NCBI GenBank assembly: GCA_032718565.1
Contig: JAVGVS010000056.1
Span: 698,501-762,500, forward strand
Length of the DNA stretch: 64,000 bases
Direction: 5' to 3'
From: Distichodus sexfasciatus
Taxonomy: Eukaryota > Chordata > Actinopteri > Characiformes > Distichodontidae
Shown here: piece after piece, positions 24,831 through 36,566 of the stretch
Position numbering within the stretch: the stretch's first letter is position 1
How the letters are laid out: each line of letters starts with the position of its first letter
The notes under the pieces: generated by a model
Databases searched by the model: none
What the model was told of the DNA's origin: nothing
Seen by the model: only the letters and a program-made list of their open reading frames with translations
Position numbers and translations under genes: made by a program

Positions 24831-25161
24831 GAAAGGCTGTAAGTGAACCGTGACTGTGCCTCACTTTCCTCCCTCCCCTCTCTCTCCAGCTCTCTTCATC
24901 CATCTCTCCGCCTGTCTCGTTTCCTCATTCTCCTTTTTTTCCGTCCGTACTACGCCCATCCCTCCCGAAACATACTTTCCCGTTTGCGATGCTGCCTGGA
25001 GACAGCGATGAGAGCGAGCGAGTGAGTTTGACCTCACCACAGAGAGAAGAGAGCAGCTGTCGGACGTGAAGAGCAGCAGTTTGAGGTGTTGTGACACGGC
25101 TGCTCATTAGCCCCCGCCTCGCTGCCTGACTTGTTGCAGTAGCAGCTTGCTCCTGTCCGAA

Positions 25162-25222
25162 TCACACACACATACACACACACACACACTCACTCACTCA
25201 CGGACACACACACACACATACG
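25162..25222 (+). repeat. (CA)n microsatellite
   Basis: CA-rich run with CATA and ACTC interruptions. Confidence 0.9.
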
Positions 25223-25487
25223 CAGACCAGTTCCTCTCGGCAGCTCGGCATCACGGCGGAGACGCCTCGTCCTGGAACCTAGTCTTAAGTGGGATCAACG
25301 TTGCAGAAAGGATGCGAGGCGGAGACGTAGATGCAGAGCTCAAAAAACAAAGGCAAATGAGAAATGTCTGCTCATTAAACAAATTCAAATGGCTTGGCAA
25401 AGACAAGATGGACATGGTTAGTAATTACAGAGCCTCTAAAGTGACAAGTGACAAATAAAATATAACGATGACTTTCATGGTGGTTTT

Positions 25488-25959
25488 TCTAGGGCTGTGC
25501 AAAAAAATCGATACATCAATATATATATATAACGATATTTCCTTTCACGATTTGATTTCTAGCTCCAAAAATCGATATTTCTGAGGGGGACAATCATGCA
25601 CACCACAAGCAGCCTCAGATAACTGACTGGGCACTTTTATTTCTTAGTTTCATTCTTATCACTTTATCTTAACGTTTTTGGTGTCCACTAACTCAGTGTG
25701 ATAAAATGCAAAGACGATAAAGTTAAAATTCACTTCTGAGTTATGTTGTTCTGGCTGAACTATTAATGTAATGTGATTCATTAAGACCACCCCGATCGTA
25801 CACAGCAACTTGCGTTTCAGCTCTGTTTTTACATTTTCAGTGAACTGTGGAATATCGCAATATGTGTAGTATCGCAATGCACCGTGATGTAATCGTATCG
25901 TGACCCACGTATCGTGATACGTAGCGCATCGTGAGGTCCTTGCCAATGCCCACTCCTAA
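25488..25959. mobile_element. DNA transposon remnant with 'atcgata' / 'tatcgtgatacg' subterminal sequence
   Basis: Starts TAGGGCTGTGCAAAAAAATC and ends 'aatgcccactcctaa', an imperfect inverted pair. The interior carries 'atcgtatcgtgacccacgta' and 'gcatcgtgaggtccttg', typical of a common fish short element. No transposase frame is visible. Confidence 0.6.
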
Positions 25960-25974
25960 TTGTTTCACGTTTGT

Positions 25975-26370
25975 GTTGGCACAGGATGTTCTCATGTGAG
26001 CTTTGTTGTTTGTGTTTTCCAGATGTTTTCACATGCACATAAGATGTTTTCCAGATGTTTTCATATGCTTGTGAGCTGTTTTCTCATGTGCACAGGATGT
26101 TTTTGCATGTTCATGAGATGTTTTCACAAGATGTTTTCCTGTGAGCACAAGGTGATTTTGCATGAGATGTTCTCTTCATGACGTTTTCTTGTGCTCGTGC
26201 TATGTTTTTGTTTGCTCGTCCGATATTTTCACATGCTCATCATATGTTTTTGCATGCTCATATATAATTGTTTTTGTTTTTCTTGTGAGCATGGTTTTCT
26301 GAGTATTCAAAAACTTCTGGTCAGCATACAAAAACATGTTGTGCACACATGAAAATACCTCATGCTCACA
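25975..26370. repeat. Degenerate minisatellite of GATGTTTTC / CATG units
   Basis: Repeats of 'agatgttttcacatgc(t/a)cat' with variable 18-30 bp spacing run from about 25983 to 26260. From about 26285 to 26365 the motif appears in inverted form ('catacaaaaacatg', 'gcacacatgaaaatac', 'catgctcacac'). The two arms could form an imperfect hairpin. Confidence 0.65.
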
Positions 26371-27211
26371 CAAAACTGTATTTATTCTGACTTGTCGCTC
26401 TAGAGTCTCTGTAACTAGGAGACACACTTTTATCTCAAAATTACAAAGAAACAAAGGGATATTTATACAGTGATTACATCACCTGATTAGTTTTGCAGTG
26501 CGTTTGATCTTTCTAACTTTAAATCTTTCCAAATGTGTGACATGAAGGTCTGGGGAGGAGGAGAAAGAAATACTGCTGTTCTGTTGCTCTGTTGCAGACT
26601 CCCTTCAGATCTGTACAGACGCAACAATTCCCTTTAAACACACTTTTACTACCGCATGTTTCAGACGTATCGATTCCGAGGACAAGCGTGGGGACAATTT
26701 AATCTGCGGTGGCATTTTCCACAGTTAAAGCCATGAGAATTCCCCCAAATGCACGGCCCCCGGATCCTCCCGGCTCCGCAGATCTGCTAAAGTTTTTATA
26801 AAGTTCATATAGTTCAAAGTGAAGAAAGGCTCTCTGTGTGCATAGCCTTCTGCCTCTAGGGCTTCCATTTAAACCTCACAGTTGTCAATAACTCGATGAC
26901 TTCTATCGATCAAAGGCGCCCATGTGGCCCGGGACGTTAAGCGGTATCAATTTTCAGCCGCACTCGGATCCCTCGGCCGTCTTTCCAGCTCCTTTAAAAC
27001 TGAGAAATGTCAAAGTGACGGCGACGGTGTGTGGATTTTGGTTCTCCTCAATCATTCGTTTCTTTCTTTCTGTCAGTCACCCCATCCGGCCCCCTCTCTG
27101 TGCAGATCTGTGATCGTAATGCCAGGCTTCATGCGTCGCAACCCTGACGGTTTTAGGGGTTTTAGGGTTCCGCTCATCTCCCAGTCAAGGATCTGTTTAT
27201 CATTCATTCAT

Positions 27212-27898
27212 TTATAAATGTTTTTGGTTTGACACTAAAATGAGAAATAGAACAACTGGCCACTCGTTTTTTAACTTTTGACAGACAGATATATATGTTG
27301 TGTCGCCGCTACCCGTGGAATAAATGTGCAAAACACAGCGGAACACGTTTAACGCGAGCCGGAGGGGCTCCTTTTTGTTGTAAATCACAGCGATGGGTAA
27401 GTCCGTGAGGGGGAAAGTTAGGTTCGAAGTCCATCGTTGTGCTCGTGGAGTTCGTCGTGAGGTAGTGCAGGTGTCGATGTCATCAGGGCCGCTCCGTGGG
27501 TGAGTCTGGTGAGGTAAAGTAGAAAGAGAGAGAGATCGGGGGGAAAAACCATACAAATGGTTAGAGGTGAGGGTGCAGGCGTCCTTAGTGCGTGTCACGA
27601 CCGCGTGTGGCTCTTCGGCGTCTACTTTTATTCTCCCCGTAATGAGCCGTAATGAGACGGTGATGTCGCTCCAGCCGTGCGTTGTTAGGGGCGGGGCTCC
27701 GGTTCCACGCGGTCGGCGATGTTTGTAAACAGGAGCTGGCCTTGGTGACGACAAGCGATCGTTGTCCCTGGTGCTGAAACGGCACTTGAGCCAGAGCGGC
27801 GGTGTGGGCGTGTGCCAGGCGTGTGATGTCACAGGTGTCACAGGTTTATTAGCGTGGTCATCGTCTCTCGAATAAAGGGTTGTTGAATATTTTCCCAT
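27212..27898 (-). other. Antisense open frame of unknown nature; possible LTR-like or promoter-like block
   Basis: A 228-codon minus-strand frame is open here, but its composition (Thr/Pro/Arg/Ser-rich) matches no family I know. The DNA is richer in GC and CpG than its surroundings. On the minus strand it contains a TATA-like 'gaataaaagtag' near 27630 preceded by repeated 'ctcattacgg', as in an LTR promoter. I could not find TG...CA ends or a target duplication. It could be a solo LTR, another repeat, or chance. I do not call it a gene. Confidence 0.25.
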
Positions 27899-27899
27899 T

Positions 27900-29860
27900 C
27901 TGCGTTCAAATGCAAAGTTCAGAATACCCTCATATTCTGTTTTGATCTTTTATTTTTATCAAACACAAGCGGCTTGACCTGGAAGTGACCGTTAAAGAAA
28001 GCATTAAAAATGATGAAGGTGGCTGACCCTCTTACTGCCGAGGAACAAAACAAAGCTAACCATTCTTATGAGCAGTACAAACAGATCAAAAGATATGTTT
28101 TTATGACTTCTACTTGCGCTTAATGAAAATCAAAATCATGTTTTTTACATTTTGCTTTCTTGGTTTAAGAACTAATACGGATTGTGTTTTTTTTTGTCAC
28201 GTTTGTGCCGCTTCGACCTGTGTTTGCTTTCCACTTTACCCACAGGCGGGGTTGGTATTTTGGACAGTATTGCTATCACCTGAGTCTGGTTTAGTGGTTT
28301 AGCTGCGTGTCACCCTCTGATCTGATTCGCTCATTGGTGATTTGCTTGAACCCTCACGCCTGGGATTAGCGTTACTTTAGCCTGCTCGACTCGGAGTTCG
28401 GCATTCGGTCAGCCTCACTTTCAACATGTGTGTATGCGTGTGTTCAGTTCTAGAGTGCGAGTCTGCACAGCTGGCCGGGCTCTTGCCATCACTTGCCAGT
28501 GTTGCTGTAACGCTGCGCTTCCCAGAAGACTTTCGCCTTTTCGCCGAGGGCCACGTTATGGTTTCATTTGGCTGTTTTAGTGCAGGTGACAAGCCTGTGC
28601 TCCGTGTACTGTTTGCTTTACGTTGCTAATGAGCATTAGAGTAACATGGAGCCTGCATCTGCGTCGTCTATTATAAAGATTTTAAGCCTGAACGGGACAG
28701 TCTTCCTCTATTTCAAGTTTTTAAACTTTAAAATCAGAAAGCAAATTAATCATTTTTAAAAAAGCATGTTTTTTGGGTTTCAAAGAATCAAATAAACGAG
28801 TGAAGGAATGATACAGAGATTGTAGAGCCCTACACTGGCTACTTCATTGGCTCTGTTTAATTGTTCAAAACGCGTGATCTGAGAAGCGCTGGTATTTAGT
28901 TTCCTGACAAGAGTCTTTGGGAGCTCAGTGTCATGACTGCGGATTTTTGGCCAGCGTTCATCCGACGGAGGTTGAGAGATAAGGGTTTGTGGGAGAATCC
29001 CAGCAAACCCTCATCATATGTTTACTATTCATTTTCCGCCCTGTTTTTTTGGATGGCCATTTTTTTTGCCAATGTCTAGTTTGCAAAGTCTGTAACTTCG
29101 TCTCACAGGATTTGTTAAGAACGAGGCGCAACACCCGGAGTCAGCGTTGTGTGAAACTGCATATTCGCGTGCTACAGCGGCGTGTCAATACAGCATGACG
29201 AAGCTGGTAAAACGTGGCCAGAATTCCTTCTATTATGTACTTGAACCGTGGTTTAGCGCTTGTCGTCTCTCACTCCGCTTTCCTCCCCTGACAGTCGAAC
29301 TCGCAGCTACAATCCATAAAACAGTTTCTGTTGAAAAAAAAATTCTATTCCCGGTCTGCCGAAGCAATTACGGCAAAGACAATCAGCGTTGATGGGACAG
29401 GCGCGTCGCCCCAAAAGACATCAATTTTCTTTCAAACGCTGAACAGTAATGTATTAATGTGGCAGAACTCACTGAATTTTCGGCCGTTTTCAGAATACCG
29501 TCATGACCAGCCACAACAGAACCCTAGAGTCTGTGCTTAGAGGCATTGCTGGAGTGATTTGAGGATTCCTGCATGGTCTTTTATGTGTTGATTTCTGGGC
29601 TTTTTAATAGACATTTCTCTTCATCCCTGTTGCAGATTGTTGCTTTAATTATCCCTCAGCAAGTTTTTTCATTTATCTCTTTATGGCCCACACTTTAACT
29701 CCGGGGTACTTTTAATGTTTATAGATACAAATTATAACTAATTTATCACTGTGCATTCCATCTGTCAGCCATCCTCAGCCTTGTTCAGAACTGGTCAGTT
29801 TCTGTCCACTAAAGCCCGGTTGTAATATTGTTATAGGTGATGGACATTTCTCAATACACA
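27900..29860. other. Intron stretch with no recognisable element
   Basis: Mostly unique-looking sequence. No exon-like frame with splice sites, no terminal repeats and no SINE boxes were recognised. Short T-runs occur at 28188 and 29043. Confidence 0.4.
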
Positions 29861-29863
29861 TTT

Positions 29864-30478
29864 GTGACTCTGCATGGCAAAACCAGTCGCTTGTCGCAAA
29901 TTTTCAAAATTGAGTTGTTATGTTCAAAACGATACCTATATGGAATGAATCGGACGACATATGACTGAGATATCAACATTCAAAGGAGTCGGGTTTCTCC
30001 TGTCACGCCAAGTGAGAAACGGAGAAATCTGTCTTTGAAGTTGACTATCGACGTAGCACTCACAGACGCTTGGTGCGGTCGCGGCTACGTTTGTATTTAC
30101 AGTAGCCTATGCTGCATTCACAGCCACACGGATAGCCTACCTGCGTTAGGTTAACTGAACTCGGGAGACGAAGATGGATTCTGGAGAAATATCTTCACGT
30201 TAGTCAACCAGTGGATTTACCGTAAATATTGGAGTAGAGCGGTCAAAACAGAAACTTTGAACATTCTGCTGGAATTGAATTCCTCACCTCAAGAAAGTCA
30301 CGTTTTTAGGATGGAACGGATAAGTTTTTCAGTGAAATTTATTCACAACAGTACAGTATAGACCTTCCACTGTTTCAAAACACTAAAAACAAAAAATTTT
30401 GCCCCACGCAACATAAACGGTCGTTTTTCTCGGAAACCTCTGTTGCGTCAAGCGACTGGTTTTGCCGTGGAGAGTCTC
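29864..30478 (+). mobile_element. MITE-1 copy 4, complete, 615 bp
   Basis: Left end GTGACTCTGCATGGCAAAAC, right end 'gttttgccgtggagagtctc'. ATTT stands on both sides (29860-29863 and 30479-30482). I use it as the reference orientation. It contains the short open frame through 'gatggattctggagaaat' to 'aacagtacagtatag' without a stop. Confidence 0.9.
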
Positions 30479-30695
30479 ATTTGCGTACTGGAGGCTGGGG
30501 CTGTTAAAGAATTTATATATTTATTTTTGCAACATTTATCAGACTTATTTCTATTGCGCTTTTCACAACAGACTTCTTCACAAAGCAGCTTTACACATTA
30601 TTCCAAGATTCTAATCCTTGAGCATTCAGCCACGGTGTCCAGAAAAACTGGCTCTATAGTGAACAGGGAGAAGCCTTGAGGTGTGAACCTCAAAA

Positions 30696-30850
30696 GTAGA
30701 GATTTGAACCTTCACTGGTCTCACGATTCGTTTCGATCACGATTATTAGGTCAACAATTCAATTCGATTCATATCTCGATGCAGCGCATCAATTGTTCTA
30801 CATTACTGCACATTGCACGCAGATTGGGCAGCCGTAGTTGCCGTAGTTGT
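30696..30850 (+). mobile_element. DNA transposon fragment, same family as 14686-15203
   Basis: Begins 'gtagagatttgaaccttcac' and shares 'ggtctcacgattc', 'cacgattatt.ggtca' and 'ctgcacattgcacgcagatt' with the 14686 copy. The right part is lost next to SINE-B at 30869. Confidence 0.6.
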
Positions 30851-30868
30851 ATATATGTGTGTGCATAT

Positions 30869-31098
30869 TGGTGGCGTAACGGTAGGGTGTTTGCCCCGTG
30901 ATCAGAAGGTCGCAGGTTCGAATCCAGGGCCGGTAAAGTTGCCACTGAGGTACTAATGAGCAAGGTACCGTCCCCAAGCACTGCTCCCCGGGCGCTTGTT
31001 AGCTGCCCACTGCTCCTTCACGGATGGGTTAAATGCAGAGGTCACATGTCTTTGTGGTGCAGTGTGTGCTGTGTTCACAATGACAAATAATCACTTAC
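30869..31098 (+). repeat. SINE-B, near full length, plus strand
   Basis: Head 'ttggtggcgtaacggtaggg' (A-box-like), B box 'ggttcgaatcc', body 'ggtaccgtccccaagcactg' and tail 'ttcacaatgacaaataatca'. It is the best-preserved plus-strand copy and serves as reference for the family. Confidence 0.9.
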
Positions 31099-31979
31099 AT
31101 ACGTAGAAATCTAGCCCTCAGTGTTTAAAAACGAGGACAACTGGACTTCTTTCAGGTCCTTCAAGACTTTTTACCTCTCGTCCGAAAAACATCTTCAGTT
31201 GCTTAAAACACTGCTGAGAATTCCATATATTTAATCTCTAAGAGGATTGTCAGAGGTGTAGCTCCAACTTCAGGGCCCTATACACAAGCCCCCCACCACC
31301 CCAAAATTCTTATCTTGATGTGCTGACTCTCCAGTGTTGTACCACACTTCTGTGGAGATGTGTTGACAGTATAGGTGTTCATAAAAGCATATATTACAGG
31401 TTTTGCTTTGCTTAACTGTATAATTTTATCTTTTATAACAGTATTGCACAATTGGAGCTTTTTGTGACAGTAGCAATGCATCACATTCCTCTGGAGTCTC
31501 CAGTCTGGCAGTAAGAAACTCAGCAGTCAGCACTAAATATGTATGTAAGTTTTAAGATTGGTAATAAAAGCTCTAAAACGGGCTATAAATGTTCAAATAA
31601 AAGCCTGTTAAATTGTTATTGTTGTCTCACTCTCCCTTTGAACGCGTATTAGCATCCTGGAGCCTCTCTTTCTTGAGTCAGCACACAGAGTCAGAGCTGT
31701 ACACAGGTCCTGAGGTAGACGCGGTTGTCTCTGTTGCAATGAGAAACTGAAGAAAGGCTCTTTGATGGTTCTCGGCGTCATCGCAAGAGCGCTGACAGAC
31801 GTGGAAAGGCCAAGGCGCCGACGCTCCAGACGGCCAGCGCATAGCAAGTGAGCGCTGTCTGCCGCTGTCAGGAGCGTTTACATTTTTAATCATTAACGTT
31901 TGAACCCGGCAGCGCCGCGTGATAGAATATCATCCGTGGGAACTTTCCGTGCTCTTTCGGAGAAAAGTCCTTGCTCATG

Positions 31980-32345
31980 ATATTGATCCCTCGTTTTTCT
32001 CTCCCTCCTCTAATTTTAGTTCTTTATTAGATTCCACCGAGTGGACTGCAGGCCCGGCGGAGAGCCCACATAGATCCATGGCCGTGAAATTGTTGATTGC
32101 ATTTGAGGTCTCATTTATTAGAGATGGGGGGGCTGTTTACATTTTATTTGGCCCCTCGTTTACAAATGCCTTGGCAGGCAGTGAAATTGAAAGCATAAAT
32201 CTGGCCAGTCGCAAATGAAACACCCCCAGCGGGGCCCAAAGACCTGCACGAGGCGAGCGAGGAGAGTCGTATTGCATGGAATGTCAATGTCAGACTGATG
32301 CCCTTTGGGGTGTGGTTTAATGACCAAGTCTGCTTAATGCTTTTG
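31980..32345. other. Non-repetitive block, possible conserved non-coding element
   Basis: The stretch lacks repeat signatures. It has mixed composition with AT-rich homeodomain-like motifs, for example 'ttcatttgcga' (reverse), 'gaaagcataaatc' and 'gtttaatgacc'. The 100-codon frame across it has no splice-compatible signature. Enhancer function is inference and untested. Confidence 0.2.
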
Positions 32346-32576
32346 CGAAGGAAGTACTGATGCTTTCTATAGCTAAACCCTCGCCCAGCTTGGTAGGAAT
32401 TGCATCTGTTTTTGCAGTGAGGTCTCTTAACAGCTTCTGTTGTTGTGACTTAGCACTCAAGTCAAAGAGAAGGACTGTGCCTATCACTGTTTTAGTGGCC
32501 GACTTGTAATGGATAAAAAGAGTCCATGGTCAGTTCATTTTCTTCTATAGAGTGATAGATAGCTAGCCAGCTAAAT

Positions 32577-32580
32577 AGAT

Positions 32581-32627
<47 letters not shown>

Positions 32628-32636
32628 CAGACAGAC

Positions 32637-32667
<31 letters not shown>

Positions 32668-32690
32668 CAGACAGACAGACAGACAGACAC
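32577..32690 (+). repeat. (GAAA)n/(GACA)n microsatellite
   Basis: Tetranucleotide repeat of GAAA with internal GACA blocks. It is followed to about 33070 by GA-rich sequence with GAGA and GATA patches. The Phe-Leu-Ser frame on the minus strand is an artefact of this repeat. Confidence 0.95.
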
Positions 32691-32865
32691 GCCTAGATAT
32701 AAAAAGCTAGAGAAATACAGAGAAAGGAAGAAACAGAGATAGATGGAGAGATAGACACAGAGACAGAGAGAAAGATCGAGTAAAAGCAGGAGAAGCGGAT
32801 AACAGAGAGAGAGAATAAGACAGAGGGGCAGATACAAACACACTCATAGGGAGAGATACATAAAG

Positions 32866-32935
32866 TCAAAGTCAAAGAACTTTATTGTCATCTCTGCTAT
32901 ATACTGTACAGATACAAAGAGAGACGAGACGACGT
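32866..32935 (+). repeat. Dispersed fish repeat 'aactttattgtcatctctgc', copy 1
   Basis: Shares 'actttattgtcatctctgct', 'atatactgtacagata' and 'gagagacgagacgacg' with 37668-37745 and, more loosely, with 39342-39410. A minus-orientation piece is at 11152-11195. Class unknown to me. Confidence 0.7.
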
Positions 32936-33089
32936 AAACAGAAACAGAACTATAGATAAAAACGAGTGAGAGAGACAGAGAAAGGTTGAAACAAGGGCAC
33001 AGATAGACAGAGATAGGAAGAGAGAGAGAGAGAAACTGTGGGAGATTCAGAGATACAGAGAGAGAGACATGATCAGTTCATTTTCTTCT

Positions 33090-33092
<3 letters not shown>

Positions 33093-33171
<79 letters not shown>

Positions 33172-33172
33172 T
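33093..33172 (+). repeat. (GATA)n microsatellite
   Basis: About 20 uninterrupted TAGA/GATA units. Such a long perfect run is likely to vary in length between individuals. Confidence 0.97.
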
Positions 33173-33173
33173 T

Positions 33174-33682
33174 TGTCTTTCGCCACACTTTAGTGTGTTA
33201 ATTTGGCAAACCAGAAGGGGTCCAAATACATACCCTTGAGGTACTCCACTGTTGGTGGAATTGGTGGAATGTCTTGAGTGTGACAGTCCCAGACTGATTT
33301 ATTAGAAATCTAGGATCAATCTCAGGATTTGGATAGTATTGTAAGTCTTTATAGTTTTTGAAAAGTTAATGAATGTGTATGATGCTAAGAACTAAATGCG
33401 AGTTCTTTATTAGAAAAAATGGTGTAAGAGTTCAACTAATCGTTTTGTTCCTGTATTTTGCCACACTTAATGTGGAGAATTAGAGAAGGCCTGAAAACAT
33501 ACCCTTGAGGTACTCTACTGTTATAACAGAATAGGTGGAATCCTTTGAGTTTGACGGTCAAAAACTGGAGGTCCAGGATCAGTCTGAGGATGTTTCTAGT
33601 ACTGGGAATGGTACTTTATGGTTTAGTAATAATTAAGGTTTCATTTTAAAGAATGCTCATGATGTTGAGAACTACATGCGAG
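33174..33682 (-). pseudogene. Duplicated relic of a non-LTR retrotransposon reverse transcriptase
   Basis: On the minus strand, 33240-33205 reads close to the GVPQGS-x-LGPLL core motif of L2/Rex/Jockey-type reverse transcriptases: here GVPQGYVFGPLL. The second block near 33515-33480 reads VPQGYVF followed by a decayed R-P-S-L. The two blocks, about 33174-33410 and 33455-33682, are diverged tandem copies with period about 269 bp. They share 'catacccttgaggtactc', 'ggtggaat' and 'agaacta.atgcgag'. No intact frame survives. Confidence 0.45.
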
Positions 33683-34204
33683 ATATCTGGATACCATGAG
33701 TCCTTTGTCAGATCAAAACAGTTCTAAGGGACCCACTACGAGTCCTGTGGGGGGAACATGAATAGTCTCCATGTTAATGCCTCTGGCTGTGCAGCAGGGC
33801 GATGTGAAGGTTTGTGTATCCCTTTTTTGGTAATACGTGGATTCACTGTCTAGACAAGCTAAACCTCTGATGGAGAAAATCAACTGGCCTTTTGATTCCG
33901 AGATCTCTCCTTGTCGTCTTGGCTGTTAGATTCACAGTACCTTTCATCTGATGTTTCTCTTTACTGTAAAAGCTCATTATAGACCAGCTGGGAGATTAGT
34001 ACTTTCTGGCGGGAGCGAGAGTGATCCATCTAGCCTCTACGCCCGCTTTCTCCCCTCAGCCGGGAGATGCCTTTAGTCAGGCTGAGGGCCGAGTGTCTCT
34101 CCTGCACCAGCTGCGCTCCAATTGATTTTTCCCTCAGGCCTTAGATCAGCAGAGTGCTGGGCAGCAGACCTTTGTGAGAGTGAATGTCGATGTCTGTCTG
34201 TGTT

Positions 34205-34480
34205 TTTACTTGTATGAGCGTGTGTGTATGTGTGTGTGTGTTTGTGTGTGTGCACTGACTTAGCGCCACAGTATGTTTTTGTTTTTTTTTTGTATATTTT
34301 GGATGTGCTCACACTGGAAAGATGGTGTCTGTCCTACTTGTCTATGCATTTGTGTGTGTGTGTGTGTGTGTGTGTGATGTCTGTGTCGTGCAAATGTCTG
34401 AATGTGTTGTGTTGGTGTGAAGAACAAATGTCTGTCTGTCTGTGTGTGTGTGCATGTGTGTGTTTTGTGGCGTGTGTGTA
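34205..34480 (+). repeat. TG-rich simple sequence
   Basis: Several (TG)n runs at about 34220-34252, 34350-34376 and 34432-34465. They produce Cys/Val-rich frames on one strand and His/Thr-rich frames on the other, which are not genes. Confidence 0.9.
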
Positions 34481-34654
34481 TATACTCACTCTGCTTTAGC
34501 ATTACAGTGTGTACAGTAAAGTCTCACTTATAGGACTGTGTGTTTGCCCTATTTGTAATAATGTATGTTTGTGTCATTTGTGTGTGTTTGTGTTTTTGTG
34601 CATAATGAGCAGACCACAAGGATCATTGACCTCAAACATTTATCTCTGACATTT

Positions 34655-35262
34655 GCTTGACCCTCCGCGACAACGTCGCTTAACCGCCGCCGGAGTTCGA
34701 GCTTGACCGTTATGTTGCGTGGGGTAAAAATTTGGGATTTTTTGTTTTTAGTGTTTTGAAACAGTGGAAGGTCTATACTGTACTGTTGTGAATAGAACTG
34801 GCTTTTCATCGGCTGTGACTTTTCTTGAGGTGAGGAATTCAATTCCAGCAGAATGTTAAAAAGTTTCTGTTCGACCGCTCTCACTTCAATATTTGCGGTA
34901 AATCACTAGATTATTAAGCGTGAATGTTTCTCCAGAATCCATCTTAGGTCTCCCGAGTTCAGTTAACCTACGCGGAAGCTATCCGTGTGGCTGTGAATGC
35001 AGCGTAGAGCTACGTAAATATAAAGCGTAACCTTGACCGCACCAGCGTCTGTGATTCTTCTGCGTCGATAGTCAACTTGAAAACCAGATTTCTGCATTTC
35101 TCACTTAGGCGTGACAGGAAGCGTGACAGGAGAAACCCGACTCCTTTGAATGTTGATATCTCAGTCATGTGTTGTCCGATTCATTCGATATAGATATCGT
35201 TTTGAACATAACTCAGTTTTGAAAATTTGCGACAAGCGACTGGTTTTACCATGCAGAGTCAC
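34655..35262 (-). mobile_element. MITE-1 copy 5, complete but diverged, ~608 bp
   Basis: Left end 'gcttgaccctccgcgacaac' is degraded. The right end is 'ggttttaccatgcagagtc'. ATTT is on both sides (34651-34654 and 35263-35266). Internal order matches copy 2, so orientation is inverted relative to copy 4. It is the most mutated of the complete copies and probably the oldest. Confidence 0.85.
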
Positions 35263-35502
35263 ATTTCTCATGTCCATTATGCGTTGCAGCTGACTGGCAT
35301 GAATCATCATCGATCAATTTCTCCACCACTCCTCAAGTAAACCTCGTCAATGGGCTTTAATTAGTCTGGTTAATTACACCTCCTTAAAATAGTCACACAA
35401 TAGTAGATACAAAGATTTGTGGTAGACAGCCTAAGATATACAATGAATCAAGTCAACACACATACACCCCATGCATCTTCCATATCTATATACAGTACAT
35501 AT

Positions 35503-35742
35503 GAATATTTGTCATTGTGAACACAGCATAGCACAGCACACAGTGCACCACAACCAGATGTGACCTCTGCATTTAACCCATCTTTGAAGGAGCAGTGGTC
35601 AGTTGATATGGGCAGCACCCGGGGAGCAGTGTTTGGGGACGGTACCTTGCTGTATGAGTACCTCAGTAGTTCCCTTTACTGGTCCGGGACTTAAACCGGC
35701 AACCTTCCGTCACAAGGCGAATGCCCCAACCTTTACATTAGC
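35503..35742 (-). repeat. SINE-B, minus strand
   Basis: Tail 'atttgtcattgtgaacacag', body 'ggggacggtaccttgct', 'gagtacctcagtagt', B-box region 'gggacttaaaccggc' and a degraded A-box end 'caacctttacatta'. Confidence 0.85.
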
Positions 35743-36566
35743 CTTAAAATAAACAATTTACTCCCATCAACCACCTGCACAAAGCGACAGCATCCTTACT
35801 CCAACACACTCCATGTAGAACACTGATGATTTTCAATCATATCATACACTTAAATCATACACTTTAATGCTTTTGAAGAACAGCAATTTGGAAGAATTTA
35901 CTCAGTTTATGAATGAATGAAATGTTTAGTCTTTTTACGTTTAGTCAATATAGAAGCAAATTAAACAATGTCTCCTCACGTTTACGCCTCAATACATTAG
36001 TCAACTACCAATTTATATACAGTATATCTATATATATATATGTACAGTATCTTCATACCCCATAAATACATAAATATATCAAATTATCAAGCAGCACTCA
36101 CCTGCTGCATAGTCAGATGAACAAGATTCAAAATGCCACTGTTAAATGTTTGTTTCTAAGGGTAATTGCAGCCAGAACAAAGCATTAAGGCTGATTAATG
36201 TAACACTTAACGTAAAGTGTTCTGGGCAATCATGGATGTGACTCAGATTGTTAATGTGAGTGTGAAAGAGGTGTGTGGAAAAGCATTTTCATATCCGTTG
36301 TTGCAGCGTGTTTGTTGTTTGCTGTTGGCGGATGATCCATGTCTTCAGGTGGTCTGGGCTCATTCCTATTCCAAACTGATTTACGTCTTCGCTCTTTTTA
36401 TCACAGTAATGATGAGAGAGTCTCAACTCCACGAGCTGGGCTTAGTTAAAAATACAGTGAACATGCATGTTTTTGCCTCAAAATGAGGAAAATAAATAAA
36501 TATTAGCAGTAAAGCCTTCTTTCCTGGCTAAAATTTACATTTTAGGAGAGACTTAGCCTTAGGGAG

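Noticed and set aside
27155..27177. Telomere-like 'ttttaggggttttaggg'
   Set aside because: Only about two imperfect units, far too short to call an interstitial telomere.
30869..30960. tRNA-like A and B boxes suggesting a tRNA gene
   Set aside because: No acceptor stem or anticodon arm; the same sequence recurs as SINE-B with the same body and tail.
32571..32875. Minus-strand hydrophobic frame resembling a membrane protein
   Set aside because: Encoded by (GAAA)n/(GACA)n repeats; Phe-Leu-Ser-Cys pattern repeats exactly with the tetranucleotides.
36217..36486. 89-codon frame with Cys-rich middle
   Set aside because: No EGF or lectin cysteine spacing and no fitting splice sites; the intron has no room in the known lectican exon plan for it.
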